From NCBI GenBank assembly GCA_963930775.1, contig OZ005704.1:3038001-3102000 (forward strand): a stretch of DNA of 64,000 nt, in the 5' to 3' direction. This DNA comes from Cliona cf. orientalis. Its lineage: Eukaryota > Porifera > Demospongiae > Clionaida > Clionaidae. Of the stretch, positions 10,923 to 23,676 are shown in pieces (position 1 is the stretch's first letter; every line of letters starts with the position of its first letter). The notes below the pieces were generated by a model. The model ran no database searches. It worked only from the letters and a program-made list of their open reading frames with translations, and was not told the DNA's origin. Made by a program: the position numbers and the translations under genes.

Positions 10923-11911
10923 TTTCATCTATGGAATCCCTCAGGAGAGCGCTAAGATCACTAAACAGTGTTTCAGAAGCTCAACTGCAAACAGCTCTAA
11001 GGAGATGACTGTTAGAAAAATAGAGCCAGCAGAGAAGAGAGAATAGCTGGATGCAAAGACAAATACTACACAAAATATGGTAAGAAAAAAATGAAGCTTT
11101 CACATAGCTAAGAACAGGTGTGCATGCATATTTGTGTTTGCATGTGCACGAATGTGTGGACTCTTCCAAGATTATGGACTAGAAATCAGCTAAGGTTTGA
11201 GTTCTGCCTCAAAGTCAACTTCTGGTACCAATCATCAGACAGCTAGGGGTCAAACCCAATAATCATAGTCCAATACTATAAAGCCGTTACTATTGCCACC
11301 GGAGAATTGGTGGTTACTAGGGCCACACACTTTAATACTGCTGCCACCAATCGATGCCTTACAGCTGAAATAATGCTCCTGCCACCAACTAGGCCCCGCC
11401 TAGTCCACTGGCGCGGGAGTACAACCAATTCTCCCGTAGGTGAAAGAGTAGCTACGCACAAATTCAATTCAATGGTTTGTTCTTCGTATTGACTTTAATT
11501 TGCTAGTGGCAGCAGAGTGATCGCTGAAGGTATCAACTGGTGGCAATAGCAGATCTGTGACTATTTTGGATACTGACTTGCCGGTGTAGGTGCCATTCCA
11601 ATACCATAATTTGAGCACTGGGAGGTTACTGCAGAAAGGGCTCCTCATATAAAATATGGTTAGGCGTTTGGCCCCACTTCATGTATATATGTATACGTGC
11701 GTCGTACCACCAACGAGGTTAGCATCAGTGTTGATGAATAAATCCTCATATACGACAAGAGAGGGTTACGTTTACTTTTAGGTACTACCTACCGGCTCAA
11801 AATCCTTCAGAGCTGGTCCTGCCATCTTTTCCGAGTGGGAGCGGCACACCGATTCTTAATAATGCTCACTGTGTAAACATTTGAGGGTGTGGCCAATTAC
11901 GCTGCTCAGAT

Positions 11912-12169
11912 ATGCGCATGCGTAAAAGATATTTTTTTATTCCTGTTACGTACGACGAGCGCTCGGTATGCTTGTCAGCAATCTTCCCATCCAGAAAAAA
12001 AGATAACTTCGATTCATTCTGTGACAAGCCTACAGACTACAAGACACAATCTGAAAGCTGCAATTATAAAACGAACAAGACTCGGAGATTAATTGAGGCC
12101 ATCAAGAAAGGTGCCAAAAAATTAGGGAATTTCATGCTGAACTGCATACGTATCTATCCAGCCATCTAG
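11912..12169 (+). CDS. possible small ORF, 85 aa (weak)
   Basis: An ATG-started frame of 85 codons. Its basic helix-like stretch near residues 60-75 (TRRLIEAIKKGAKKLGNFML) recalls the one in the 84-aa ORF at 9402. The PSRKKDNF segment also loosely resembles PSKEEDPF there, so the two might be diverged relatives. There is no recognisable domain or signal peptide. A GCGCATGCG motif overlaps the start region. It could be chance. Confidence 0.22.
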   Translation: MRMRKRYFFIPVTYDERSVCLSAIFPSRKKDNFDSFCDKPTDYKTQSESCNYKTNKTRRLIEAIKKGAKKLGNFMLNCIRIYPAI

Positions 12170-12417
12170 TGATGAACCCCCTGACTATATCTTCCCAGAT
12201 CTATGTAGTTATTATATTCTTGAAGGCCTTCCTTATTGGTAGCCGGAGTACATCTTCATGATTTAATATTTATTAATTTTAATATGCGCTCCTATATTAA
12301 ATTTAATAAATAATAATTATTATAGGTATGACATAGTATCATTCATACTATTGATTCATCTTATTGCATTTCACTTGTGCTATTTAGATCTACTAACCGT
12401 TGGAAGTCAGCAAGAAT

Positions 12418-12494
12418 TGCGCATGCGCCATCTAGCGACCCTGCGCATGCGCATCCCTGATGACATTAATTTTATCTCTGTGTCCCTTACGTCA
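12418..12494. promoter_or_regulatory. ZNFX1-like gene promoter: two NRF1-type palindromes and a CRE-like site
   Basis: Two perfect TGCGCATGCGC palindromes (12418-12429 and 12442-12453) lie 100-135 bp upstream of the ATG at 12553. A TTACGTCA-type site follows at about 12487-12494. TGCGCATGCGCA is the consensus for NRF1, a common metazoan TATA-less promoter element; its use here is inferred. Confidence 0.5.
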
Positions 12495-12552
12495 TTGCTC
12501 ATATTTATAATTAGCAAAGAGTCTTTATGTACTGGGCCATTCGTCGAATAAG

Positions 12553-15500
12553 ATGGAGCGCAAACGTAGGTATCAGCCAAAGGGACGCTACCATTCCCAA
12601 CTGAGGCAACGAGATGTGGATGTAAGTAACTGTATACTCAAATTTAGCCATAATTTAATATAATATGCTTGTGGTTGTTATAATTGAGTGAGAGAGAACA
12701 GTGTACTGGTGTGGGTAGTGGTGAGTGAGCAGTCTGTCACAGTTGCAGTGAGTGAGTGTATCACAGTAACTGTGTGTCTTACGTTACAAGGCCATATTGA
12801 TATATATATATTATAGGTAGCTGCTACGTAGTCAAGGCCCAAGCCATAGTGTACGCCACACCCCCCTATTGGGAAAGAGGGATCTGATGACCTTGCATGC
12901 AGCAAGTGGTGTGCATGGAATGCAATAGCTAGTCCTCGGATAATCACAAATCATTTGAAGGATCAGCTATGTATACACATGCCATTACAGGGGCAGCGCT
13001 GCCGGTCCGGCTGGCCCAGTCTTGGCCGGACCACTTTTTGGCAGCATAATTTATTCATAGAGCCAGCCCACAGTTGAAAATGAGGGGCATAGCCACGTTG
13101 GATTTTGGCGCATGCAGGTGCCTGTGTACAATGTAGCGCACTGTCGAATGTAGGCGCTAGGCAAGTACGTGCACCACAGCTGTACTACAGTGATGATGTC
13201 ATGGTCATGAATATAACTAAAAGGGTAAAATTTCATGGCACGTTTTGCGCACCATTATCTTGTAAATATCTGGCCTGACCAACTGAAAATTGCTTCCACT
13301 GTCCCTGATTAGCATAGCCACACAAAAATATCATGTATATATCATCACCTAGTATGTATTATTATCACTGGCCATACTTTCCATAATGGCAAATGTGCCG
13401 TCTATCAACCTTTTATTGCTCCATATAGCTGTTTGCCATAATAATAATACATGATGTGAATGGAAAGCGCCCACTCTTGAGTAAGCACCCAGGCCAGATC
13501 CTTATTGCCATGCATGGCAAGTACTCAGGCAAAGTCTGCATGCCAAGGAGTGCCTGCATCAATCTAATGAAAGTAGCTACATGCGCAGTCAACAGTTAGT
13601 TCATTGAACCTGTTCGCCACAAACAGCTGATTCAGGGCAGTAGACTCACAAATTTAGTGTGAGTAGCTTCTGTACTTTACAAAAGAGCGATTATGTCTAA
13701 GCTAGCGGTGGTTGAGATAGAGTTGCTATTGTGATTGTTCATTGTGCATGAATTGGCACATGGTAAGTGCCCAGTATACTGGGTAAATATCCAGGTAGTG
13801 ACTCTAAAATCGAGAGTTACGATAGAGTGTTCATGGGTGCTTGTCCTTATTTTTGTCTGTTGACTTCAAAGTTTTGACCTCGAACTTTTAATTGGCTCTC
13901 TGAGTGTCACCAAGACAGAAATAATGGACTCCGGCTATTTTCTGAGGAAAAACAGCAATAAGTAGTCTAGGGGTTCCTGGTATATGTACACTGTAGTTTG
14001 TACCACTGCAGCCACCTGTAATAGTGTAAAACCCATACACAACTCATAGATATTCATGCATTGGTATTTGACTCATTGATATTCATACAATAGTATAAGG
14101 CATGACTTATTCAACTCATTGTGTAGTGGGAAACTCAAAAGAGTCCAGATCATGAACTGTCCGTACATACTTAAAGTAGTAGTACCCCCACAAGGGGTAA
14201 AGTAATCAGTTGCCATAATAATTATAGCGGATAATTTTCGTGGGGTGCTAATTTTTGTTATTATCGTGTGACTTGGCAGTCACGAAAATTTCCCACCCAC
14301 GAAAATTAATGCCTACTGTGATATTATACAGGTGAGTGGATAGATGATGGGTGTGGCCGAAAACATTGTGGCAGCATGGCCAACTGTTCGCAATGTTAGT
14401 AAGCAATAGTAGCCACTGTCATCCGGCTAATGGCATCCTCAACACTAGTATTCTTCTATTTATCCAAGTCTCTACAGATGCGGCTTCGTGACAAGGAAAA
14501 TCGCTCAAGCGTGTGTATCGATTACATCATCATTTGTGCAGTGCCATGCCCCTGGACTGGGTTGCTGTCACAAAATTTAAGACCACGAACATTAATTGAA
14601 GGGCCTTCTCCTCCAAGCATAGTGATTTCGCATCAATATCTACAAAAGCTGCCTAGAATAGCTTCAAGAATTGACCACAGTGCACATTTTCCACCATGCT
14701 TTGTTTCTAACCGATCACCACAAGTGACCTTTAAACGTTAGCTAAATGGGTATGGGTGTATTGGTCTCAGCTGGTTGGTCTTGCCAAATTTCAAAGTTTT
14801 ATAGGACCATTTTGTTACCTAAAAGCAGTCCGCAATGGCGTAGTCGAGGGTCGGCTACACCAGACTAGCCTGAAAGCAGCCAATTGCGGCAATTAGGAGG
14901 CGTGGCCTATCGATTTGGGGGCGTAGCCAAAATTTACCTTTGTACTCCCCCCTTCTTCAACTCCTGGATCCACCTCTGAAGGGCACCGCAAGAATGCATA
15001 TGACACCATACATAATTATAATTGGGGCAAGCCTGAGCGAGCCGGTTCCGGGAACAGCTATAGCTATATGCGCAAATTGTATATTATATTATATTTTTAT
15101 GATACGTCAGTCATGCGAAATATATATGCTCAGCATGGCTCTATGGACATAAGCGCGAACTATTCTATTGCACATTCTCATTTCTAGGTCACAGGCCATA
15201 TGTACACTGCTCTAGGCTCCTGTTCTAATGTAGTGAATTGCAAATTTACACTTAGGTTAGGGTTAGGGTTTGGGTAGAGTAACAATAGGTTTGGCTATTA
15301 GTCGGGTTAGGGAACAATGGCTGAACAATCCTTTGATGGCAAACTTGGACGTGGCTCCATGTAATTAATGATATGCAATGTTTAGGTTAGGGTTAGAGTT
15401 TGGGTAGGGTAACAATAGGTTTGGCTATTATTCGGGTTAGGGAACAATGGCTGAACAATCCTTTGATGGCAAACTTGGACATGGCTCTGTATCCACTAGT

Positions 15501-18500
15501 TATTGATCAATTATGTCTCCGCTTCTGTAAAGAGTCAACCTCCATATAAGGGGCAAAAGGCCCGCTCCCAATGTGTCCGTTATTCGGAAATTCTACTGTA
15601 GCTATATTGGAAATTGTACATGCGAGGCATAACTAGGGGTCCTGGATGTCAATGAAGATATTTCAAAAGACATCCTCTCTGCCTCAGACCTAGGAACTGC
15701 TAGTTACTTACTCTTGGTTATAATATTAGCTATCTTACAGTCTCTTTTAGGTCAATTAATTTTTATATAAATTTCTGGCTAGAGTTGCATATAAATAGTG
15801 ATTCATACCAAGCTGTCAATCTAAACAGGCTATTTGGGGCCCAACCCACAAAGATAGCTAATTCTTTCTGATCATAATTATTATGATAGGTATGTGTTTT
15901 TCCGGTACAGTGAAAATGATGTAGGTTTTATTGGCGAAAGTAAAGTTGTAAATTTAACACATGGAAGCCCATGACACTAAGTATTAAGATCACCTAATTT
16001 ATAAATTTCACCTCCTGCAATTACAAAAATTGGAGGGTAATGCTCACCAAAGTTAGGCATATGTATAGTGACATTATTATAAATTTTAGGCTGCAGCAGA
16101 TCCTGAGGAAGCACCTGAAGATGAGGCACAGATTGTACGTACACACAGAAGGCCAAGCCCTGATTCAGCAAGATTTAGAGAAACAAGACACTACCAAAGA
16201 GGAAGAGCCAGTAGCTATAGAGGCAGAAGTACTAGGTATACTAACCCTGAAGATAAGACAGGAGAGTCATCACAAAACAAGGCAGGGCACTACCAAAGAG
16301 GATCAGCTAGTAGCTACAGAGGCAGAAGTACCAGGTATACTGGCCGTGAAGCAAAAACAGGAGAATCATTGCAAAACAAGGCAGGGACCTACCAAAGAGA
16401 AAGAGCCAGTAGCTATAGAGGCAGAGGTACCAGGCATACTGCCCCTGAAGCAAATTCAGAAGAATTATCACGTATAAATGAGACAAAGCCATTTCAAAGG
16501 CCTCCAAGAAAGAAGGGAGGAACCAAACCTCATGATCACTCTCAAAACACGAGTAAAGCAGCATCTTCTGGCTCAGCTATTCATCCTCAAGTGCCAGTAG
16601 AGAGCAAAGATCGTTCATACAATATTTATAGGCTGTCACAGCGAGAAGTTTTTTTGTTATGCTCTGGAGACTCGGCAAGTGTTGTGAATGGTTTGTATCC
16701 AAAAATAAAAGCTTTTCAGAACACCTTGCAGGAATCACAGAGGATCCAGAAGCTGGATGTAATGGATGCTCTTGTTCTACTCATGAGCAAGATTGCCAAG
16801 TGTTTGCAAGGGCCTACTAGTGAATCATCATCGCAAGCCGCTTTGATATTAGGTGAAGCACTTAGTGAGAGGTGCCATGCATTTCAAGTACGTTTGAAGC
16901 TATATGTCTCTCGAGATTTATCTTTGAGAGGTAATCATCCCATGGAATATATGCACCTGTACACAACCAAAGCAAGAGTTGAACGAGTGCTAGAGCTATT
17001 TCAGATCCTTCTTGAATCTCTACCAGATTCTTCATGGAGTTATCTGCCTGTCCTTGAGCTGCAAATAGGAATTTGTCGCTTAAGTACAAATGACCAAAGC
17101 GAAATCACAGCAGATCATGAACTACAGGCTAAGCAGATTGTTGAACATTTCAATGAAATAAGAGATGACAAGTGTCGAATGACAACGGTTGAGGAAATCT
17201 CAGTTACAGATACTACTCGGGACAACTCAGAGTATCGTCAGCTTTCAATTCTCCCTCAGTGGGAAGAAATTTCATCTGTGGATTGCAAGCTTCAATTGCG
17301 GCCAAATATTATCCGTGGATGTTACACTGATTGGATGCATTACTACAATATACACTTTCATCTTCTTCGTGAGGATTTCATTGCACCGCTGCGAAGAGGT
17401 ATCTGCTCCTTCCTACAGGGAGCCCGTGGTCGAAAATTGCAAGACGTCAAAGCATATGAACATATTAGGATCATCCAGCCTGTGATATCATCAGAAGGAG
17501 TGTCCTATGAGCTAAAATTTGATGTGAGACACCTGAAACGGTGTAAGTGGGAACATTCAAAACGATTATTGTATGGAGCTCTATTGTGCCTCTCACCAGA
17601 CAACTTTAAAGAAGTAGCACTGTTTGCCACGGTTTCTAACAGAGAGCCAGATGAACTGAAACAGGGTAAAGTGATGGTCAGATTTGAAGGTGAGTACAAT
17701 ATACAGAAGTATATTGGCAAACAGACGTTTTCCATGGTGGAGTCACTTGCCTACTTTGAAGCTTGTCGGCATATACTGTCATCCCTACAACAGACAGAGG
17801 TAGATACAATGCCATTTAGCCAATATATACTTCAAAATGAATGCAAATCTGTGTCTCCTCCAAACTATATTACAAGAAATCCAGAATTGTGCTATAATTT
17901 ATCTTGCTTACTCAGTGACACATTCATTGAAAAAGATGATTCCACTGTTGTGTCCCTACCCGTAAATGCACAATCAGAACGACACGTAAAGCTCCTTGAT
18001 AAATATCAATGGCCCAGCTTAGAAGAGATGGAATTGGACTCTTCACAACTTGAAGCAATTCAGATGGCATTAACACAAGAGATAGCAGTTATTCAAGGAC
18101 CACCTGGTACCGGGAAGACATACATTGGACTAAAAGCTGTCCAAGTGTTGCTCATGAATAGACATGTATGGGATCCAAAAAAAGAGTCACCCATTATTGT
18201 AATGTGCTTAACTAATCATGCTTTAGATCAGTTTCTTGAAGGTATATTGGCAATCTTTAATCATGAGCAAGACAAACAAAAAAAGGTGAAAATAGTGCGT
18301 ATTGGAGCCAGAAGCAAGAGCGAAGTCATTCAACAGCTAAACATAACAAAAGTTGTAAAAAATGTGTATATACCACATCATATAAATGAGGAAGTACATG
18401 ACTGTAGAGATGATGTGGACTTAGCAACAACAATGGTGAAAAGGACACGTTCAAGAATGTTGAAGTTCTTTAGACCTTACTTGTTTTCACTGCAAGAGCT

Positions 18501-21500
18501 CTCAGAGTACCAGGTTATTGACCCGTGGCATTACTACCAACTAAGAGAAACCCTTGAATCTCCTGAAGAAATGGAAAAGTCTTTGGAAATATGGCTAGGA
18601 ATTTATCGGATCACATATCGTCAGTTAAAAATAACTAATACTAAAAGTATTCAAGATACTCCAAATGTGGAAAATGATGATGAAAGTAGTGAAGATGAAT
18701 CAGTTGAAGTATCCAGTCCCATAAACGTTCTGCAAGATGCACCCATGGATTTGAGTGAAAGTAAATGTCAAGACACAAGGCGGATCATTCCTTCTGACAC
18801 TGAGATCAGTACTAAAACAGTATCAGACACAGATCATCTGCCAGATCTGACCACAACTTCCAAAAGGGATTCCAGTACTGAGTCGAATAGTGATGATGAA
18901 GAATCAGATTCTAATGAAGAGAGATTAATAGACATAAAAGGAGAAGCCAGTATAGAACAAGAGGCCCGATTAGTTGGTAATCAGCCACAGAACTGGTTGA
19001 GATTAAATGATGTGCAAGTTGAAGAGCAATATGAACCTGAGTCTCGCATGACTCATGATGAACTAGAGCTTGATGATATATATGAAGATAATCAAACTAC
19101 TGTAACAGATAGAAATGAAGAAGCAACTATTACAATATCAGTACGATCTCTACAGAAATGTGAAGATGCACGAGGTCTCATAGCAGCTGGAAGAGCCTAT
19201 GGTCCTATGTCACAAGATGAAGTTGCTGACGTGCAAAATATAAATGCTCTGGACCATACTAACCGTTGGAGACTTTACAACCATTGGGTGAACTGTTGTA
19301 TTAAACAGTTATCTGAGACCTATGAAGATCAACTAACTGAGTATGAGAGATGTTGTAGGAGAAAGAAAGCAGCTATGCAGAGGGCTGATCGTTACGCTCT
19401 AGAAACTGCTGACATTGTAGGAATGACAACAACTGGAGCTGCCAAATATCAGCATATACTGCATCTTGTAAAGCCAAGAATCATAATTGTGGAAGAGGCA
19501 GCAGAAGTGCTGGAGTCGCACATTGTGGCTGGTTTAACTGCTGGTACACAGCACCTCATTCTCATTGGTGATCACAAGCAGCTTAGGCCTAAACCAAATG
19601 AATATGAACTGGCCAAAAAATATAAGCTGGATATATCACTTTTTGAGAGATTGATTTTGAATAATTTTCCTCATGCAACTCTACAAATACAGCATCGTAT
19701 GAGACCAGAAATTGCACGACTTGTCAAACCTCATATTTACAGTACACTGATCAATCATGAGTCTGTACAGAACTATGGTGATGTCAAAGGAATCGATTTT
19801 AATCTCTACTTCATTCAACATGAGTTTCCTGAAATGGAAGATGAAAACCTCATTAGCCATTCTAATGAGCATGAAGCAAAGTTTTTGACAGCATTATGTG
19901 AGCATATTCTAAAGCAAGGATATAAACCATCCCAAATAACGATTCTTGTTACATATAGTGGACAGCTACTGCTGATGAGATCCCGCATGCCTCGAGCTGT
20001 TTTTGAGGGTGTACGTGTTTGTACAGTTGATAACTTTCAAGGTGAAGAGAACGATATTATTCTGCTATCTTTAGTGCGAAGCAATGCTGAAAATAAGATT
20101 GGATTCCTCAGAGAAGAAAATCGTGTTTGTGTTGCTATGTCAAGAGCTAAAATGGGATTTTACTGTATTGGAAATTTTAAAATGCTTAAATATAATGCTC
20201 CAATATGGGAAGCCATTATGAGTGATATGGAAAGAAAGAATCTCATTGGAGAAGTGCTTCCTTTACACTGCACTAATCACAGTGATACCAGATATGTAGC
20301 TAAGACTTCAAATGATTTTAAACAATTCTCACCACATGGTGGTTGCCTGAAAGATTGTGAGTATAGGCTTCCATGTGGCCATGCCTGCATACTGAAATGC
20401 CATATTCAAGATCCCGAGCACAAAGAGTATCAGTGTAACAAACCATGTGCAAGAAAATGTCCAGAAGGCCACTCTTGTCAACGTCTATGCAATGTCAAGT
20501 GCAAATGTATGGTAAAGGTAATTAGAACAATGCCTGATTGTGAACATTCTCAAGAAATGTACTGCTATGAAGATCCAGTGCTGGTCGAATGTATGAATCC
20601 TTGCAAGGAAAAGTGTCGTAATGGTCACCTTTGTCCACAACTATGCCATGAATGGTGTAGACCCTGTGTGATAATAATGCAGAAGGAAATGCCAAAATGT
20701 GGTCACATGAGATCAGTCGAGTGTTATCGGTACTCTAATTTCAACTTGTGTGATGCAGCCTGTGATAAGAAATGTGATAATGGTCATCCCTGTTTGAGAA
20801 AGTGTCATGAATTGTGTGGCAGATGTGAAGTCAAAGTTCTCAAAAAAATTCCAGTTTGTGGACACAGCATACTCTTACAGTGTTACTCATTACCAGATCA
20901 TTCGTTGTGTACTGAACAGTGTGAGCAACTATTGGCATGTGGTCATCGCTGCCCACTTCGATGCAGTGTGCCTTGTACTATTGCTATTTGTGAAGTGATG
21001 GTGAATGTTACTCTTGACTGTGGCCACTCAGTCTCCATGAAGTGTAGTGAATCTACTTCATTAAGAAATAAATTCTGTGACAAGCCCTGTGAGAGGACGT
21101 TACCTTGTGGTCACAAATGCACCATGAAATGTGGACAGCAATGTACACAAAAATGTGCCAAAAAAGTAGCTAAAAAATGGCCATGTGGTCATAAGCTAAA
21201 ACGACCTTGCTTCCAGCTGCTTCAACCAAGTGAATATCCATGTAATAAGAAGTGTAAGACTATCTTTCAATGTGGTCATCCTTGCCCAAATGTTTGTGGA
21301 AAACCTTGTGCTGATACTTGTAATGTTAAGGTAGACAAGGAGTGCCCTTGTGGTCATATCAATATGATTTCTTGTTCTATTACACCTACTGATGCCGAAT
21401 GCAGTCAGCGGTGCAAAGCAATCCTTTCATGTGGCCACAGATGTGACGGTAAATGTTCACAGTGTATCGTAACCCAGAGTCATGAGCCATGCAAGTATGA

Positions 21501-22893
21501 AACTGTTGCAGTACGTTTCTGTGGTCATCGTATTCAAGTTCCCTGTCAGGATGTCAGTGATCATCATCCAGGTAGAAAAGTATGTACCTCGAGTTGTGCT
21601 CATAGGAAGTGTGAAAGTGACTGTACAGTCAAATGCCTGAAATGTGATTTGCCATGTGCTTGGAGTTGTCCACACTTTAAGTGTACAAAATTATGCCACG
21701 AAATTTGTGATAGACCAGTGTGCAATAAACGCTGCAGAAATACACTGCCTTGTGGTCATCAGTGCTTTGGAGTATGTGGAGAACCCTGTTTATCTATTTG
21801 TCCATTATGCCAAAGGAAGAAATTTAATAAGAAATTAAAACTATCAACTTTTTCTGACAAGAAACAATATGTACAGTTGCCATGTGATCATATTCTTACT
21901 GTTGAGTTGTTGGATGAAGATATTTCCAAGCAGTCACGGGCTAGACAGGTTTTACCTTTATTGTGCCCAGTAACGAATTGCTTTCACCGTATCCCTGCCA
22001 GTTACCGTTATGGAAATGCTGCAAAAGGTTCTCTACATAATGTTGTATCTGTCCATGAAATAATTGAAAGTAAAAGGGCCACCACTGTTCTGGAAGGGAA
22101 AGAAATACTTCAACTATCTTTTAGATTGGATAATTTATTGCAAGGACATACTAGTGCTAAACGTTATGTTAGTTGGGATCAGAAGAATCAAGCTCTTTAT
22201 CGTGATCCCACTGATGGTACATTTCATCAGTATGAACCCTTTCCACAAATTAGTTCCTGCATTTTAACCTTACAGAGAAGGCTTTCTAGCCCTGAACAGC
22301 AATACAGTACCCAGGGACAGGAGAAATTCATCATTTATCTGCTTCTGAATGTAATCCGATTGCTAAACATAGCTAGTGATTACCAATTAAATGAAGAATC
22401 ATTAACTGACATCAAAAAACAAGTGACCTTGGGGAGACATCTCCAATGGTTTGCCTTGTATGTGGTTCATCGATGGAAGGAAAGATCATCCAGACTCTCT
22501 CATCAAATGGTAGTCGACTTCCAACATGAAATTTTCCAGTCGAGCATTCTCATTCAGTACTGTCTCCTAAATAGGCTTCCTGAACAAGAGCAATCATCTT
22601 GTTCGGCTTATATTCTTCAGTTGAAAGAATTCCTGATAGATTGTGCTAATAATCCCGAGCAAAGAGTTACTCACCATCAGTACACAGAACTTACAATTGC
22701 TGGCCAACATCTAAAAAGTATTCCTAGCATAGTCAGCTGCGAGCAGCTACTGTCAGATATTGATAAGTCCCTTCCACTCATTACAAAAGGGGATTGGTGG
22801 AAGTGTGTCAATAATCATTACTACTGCACTCCCTTTACAACATCTGGACATGATCGCAAGACACCCAATTGTCCATTTTGTGTTTTAGATTAA
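12553..22893 (+). CDS. ZNFX1: NFX1-type zinc finger helicase (ZNFX1 homologue)
   Basis: Exon 1 is 12553-12621 (MERKRRYQPKGRYHSQLRQR..., donor GTAAGT). Exon 2 is 16090-22893 after a TTTTAG acceptor, phase 0, giving about 2,290 aa; human ZNFX1 is about 1,918. Order of parts: an Arg/Gly-rich N-terminus with three 33-aa repeats (about residues 58-156), then a ZNFX1-typical region (LRPNIIRGCYTDW, HFHLLREDFIAPLR). An SF1 helicase follows, with Walker A GPPGTGKT near 693, VEEAAEVLESH near 1155, GDHKQLRP near 1183, HRMRPE near 1225, DNFQGEEND near 1336 and SRAKMGF near 1373. A long acidic insert lies between the first two motifs. An array of NFX1-type Cys/His zinc fingers spans about 1435-1935, and a C-terminal RZ-type finger (KCVNNHYYC...CPFC) lies near 2260-2290. 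ZNFX1 proteins bind RNA and act in RNA silencing inheritance and antiviral sensing in other animals. All helicase motifs are intact. Confidence 0.93.
14208..14620. mobile_element. TACCGTATGG-family MITE, decayed copy in the ZNFX1 intron
   Basis: AATTTTCGTGGGGTGCTAAT and the following CACGAAAATTTCCCACCCAC block match 32913-32990. The segment near 14516-14600 (ATTACATCATC...GCCATGCCCC) matches 33205-33290. The terminal TACCGTATGG has been lost. The frame at 14430-14741 runs through this element and is not a gene. Confidence 0.6.
15254..15490. repeat. 128-bp tandem duplication with TTAGGG-like motifs
   Basis: Two copies begin TTAGGTTAGGGTTAG (about 15254 and 15382) and share the tail ending GATGGCAAACTTGGAC, with a few substitutions. 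They lie inside the ZNFX1 intron. The TTAGGG-like hexamers are not a telomere array; only two to three occur per copy. Confidence 0.75.
16192..16488 (+). repeat. three 99-bp in-frame coding repeats of ZNFX1 N-terminus
   Basis: TACCAAAGAG recurs at 16192, 16291 and 16390, an exact 99-bp period (33 aa). Each unit encodes a YQRxxxSSYRGRxTR core with Arg-Gly dipeptides. It keeps the frame of the main ORF. The repeat is an Arg-rich, probably disordered RNA-binding-like tail. Confidence 0.85.
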
Positions 22894-23676
22894 GTACTTG
22901 TTCATGTTCTCTAACCATTATAAATGCACCTTAGTTGTTGATCATGTAGCAATCGTTCTATACTTTGTGTGAATGTGTAGTATATCTATGATTGTGGCTT
23001 ATAATTATTCAACTTCATCTGTATGAATCTGTGTGTTTTTTGCTTGCTGTACCAATAGTTTTCTTTTAGCTATAGAATTTTCTATTAAAACTAGTTTATT
23101 CCAAATCAGTTGCATTTTGCTGCTGTCTAAGTTGTCAATTTTATTGACTACTGCGCAAGAAGCTAGATCTCGTAGCTAGAGTTTTCAACAATAATTATTA
23201 GGCTAATATCTATATACATGTCGCTAGATAGCTGTTAATTTTATAATCTGCTTCAACCTTATAACTGATCTATATTATTAAAATGTATGTCTTTCAATAC
23301 TTGTTTTCCAAACTTTCGTGTGTACGGAACTAGCTAGGGATATATATGTACATGGCTGTGATGTGAACGAGTCTACAATGCAAACATAAACCTAGCCATA
23401 AGTAATCGATGTATGTGCACTATGTTCTAAATTAATGTTTTTCACAGAAGAGTCAGTATTTGGATGTCCCAAAAGATTAGTAAGTCTAAAATTAATGATC
23501 TGCCAGTCACAACCACCTTGCAAGTTGCAACGTATATACACAGATACTGCGGTAATACTGTATACTGAAACCATAACATTATTGATTTTTAAGATTAGAT
23601 ATCTTAATAATATATTATTACATCTTAATAGATATCAAAGACAATTGTGCTAGCAACTGAAGATCGAAGTGACAGA
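22894..23676. other. intergenic, no gene seen
   Basis: AT-rich sequence between the ZNFX1-like stop and the next gene's ATG. It includes an AATAAT/TATTAA-rich stretch suitable for 3' end formation. I see no conserved coding sequence, RNA gene or clear TIR element. Confidence 0.5.

Noticed and set aside
14430-14741. 103-codon open frame in the ZNFX1 intron
   Set aside because: Overlaps a decayed copy of the TACCGTATGG MITE; protein has no family features.
15254-15440. Telomere-like TTAGGG repeats
   Set aside because: Only a few hexamers within a 128-bp tandem duplication in an intron; not a telomere or interstitial telomere array.
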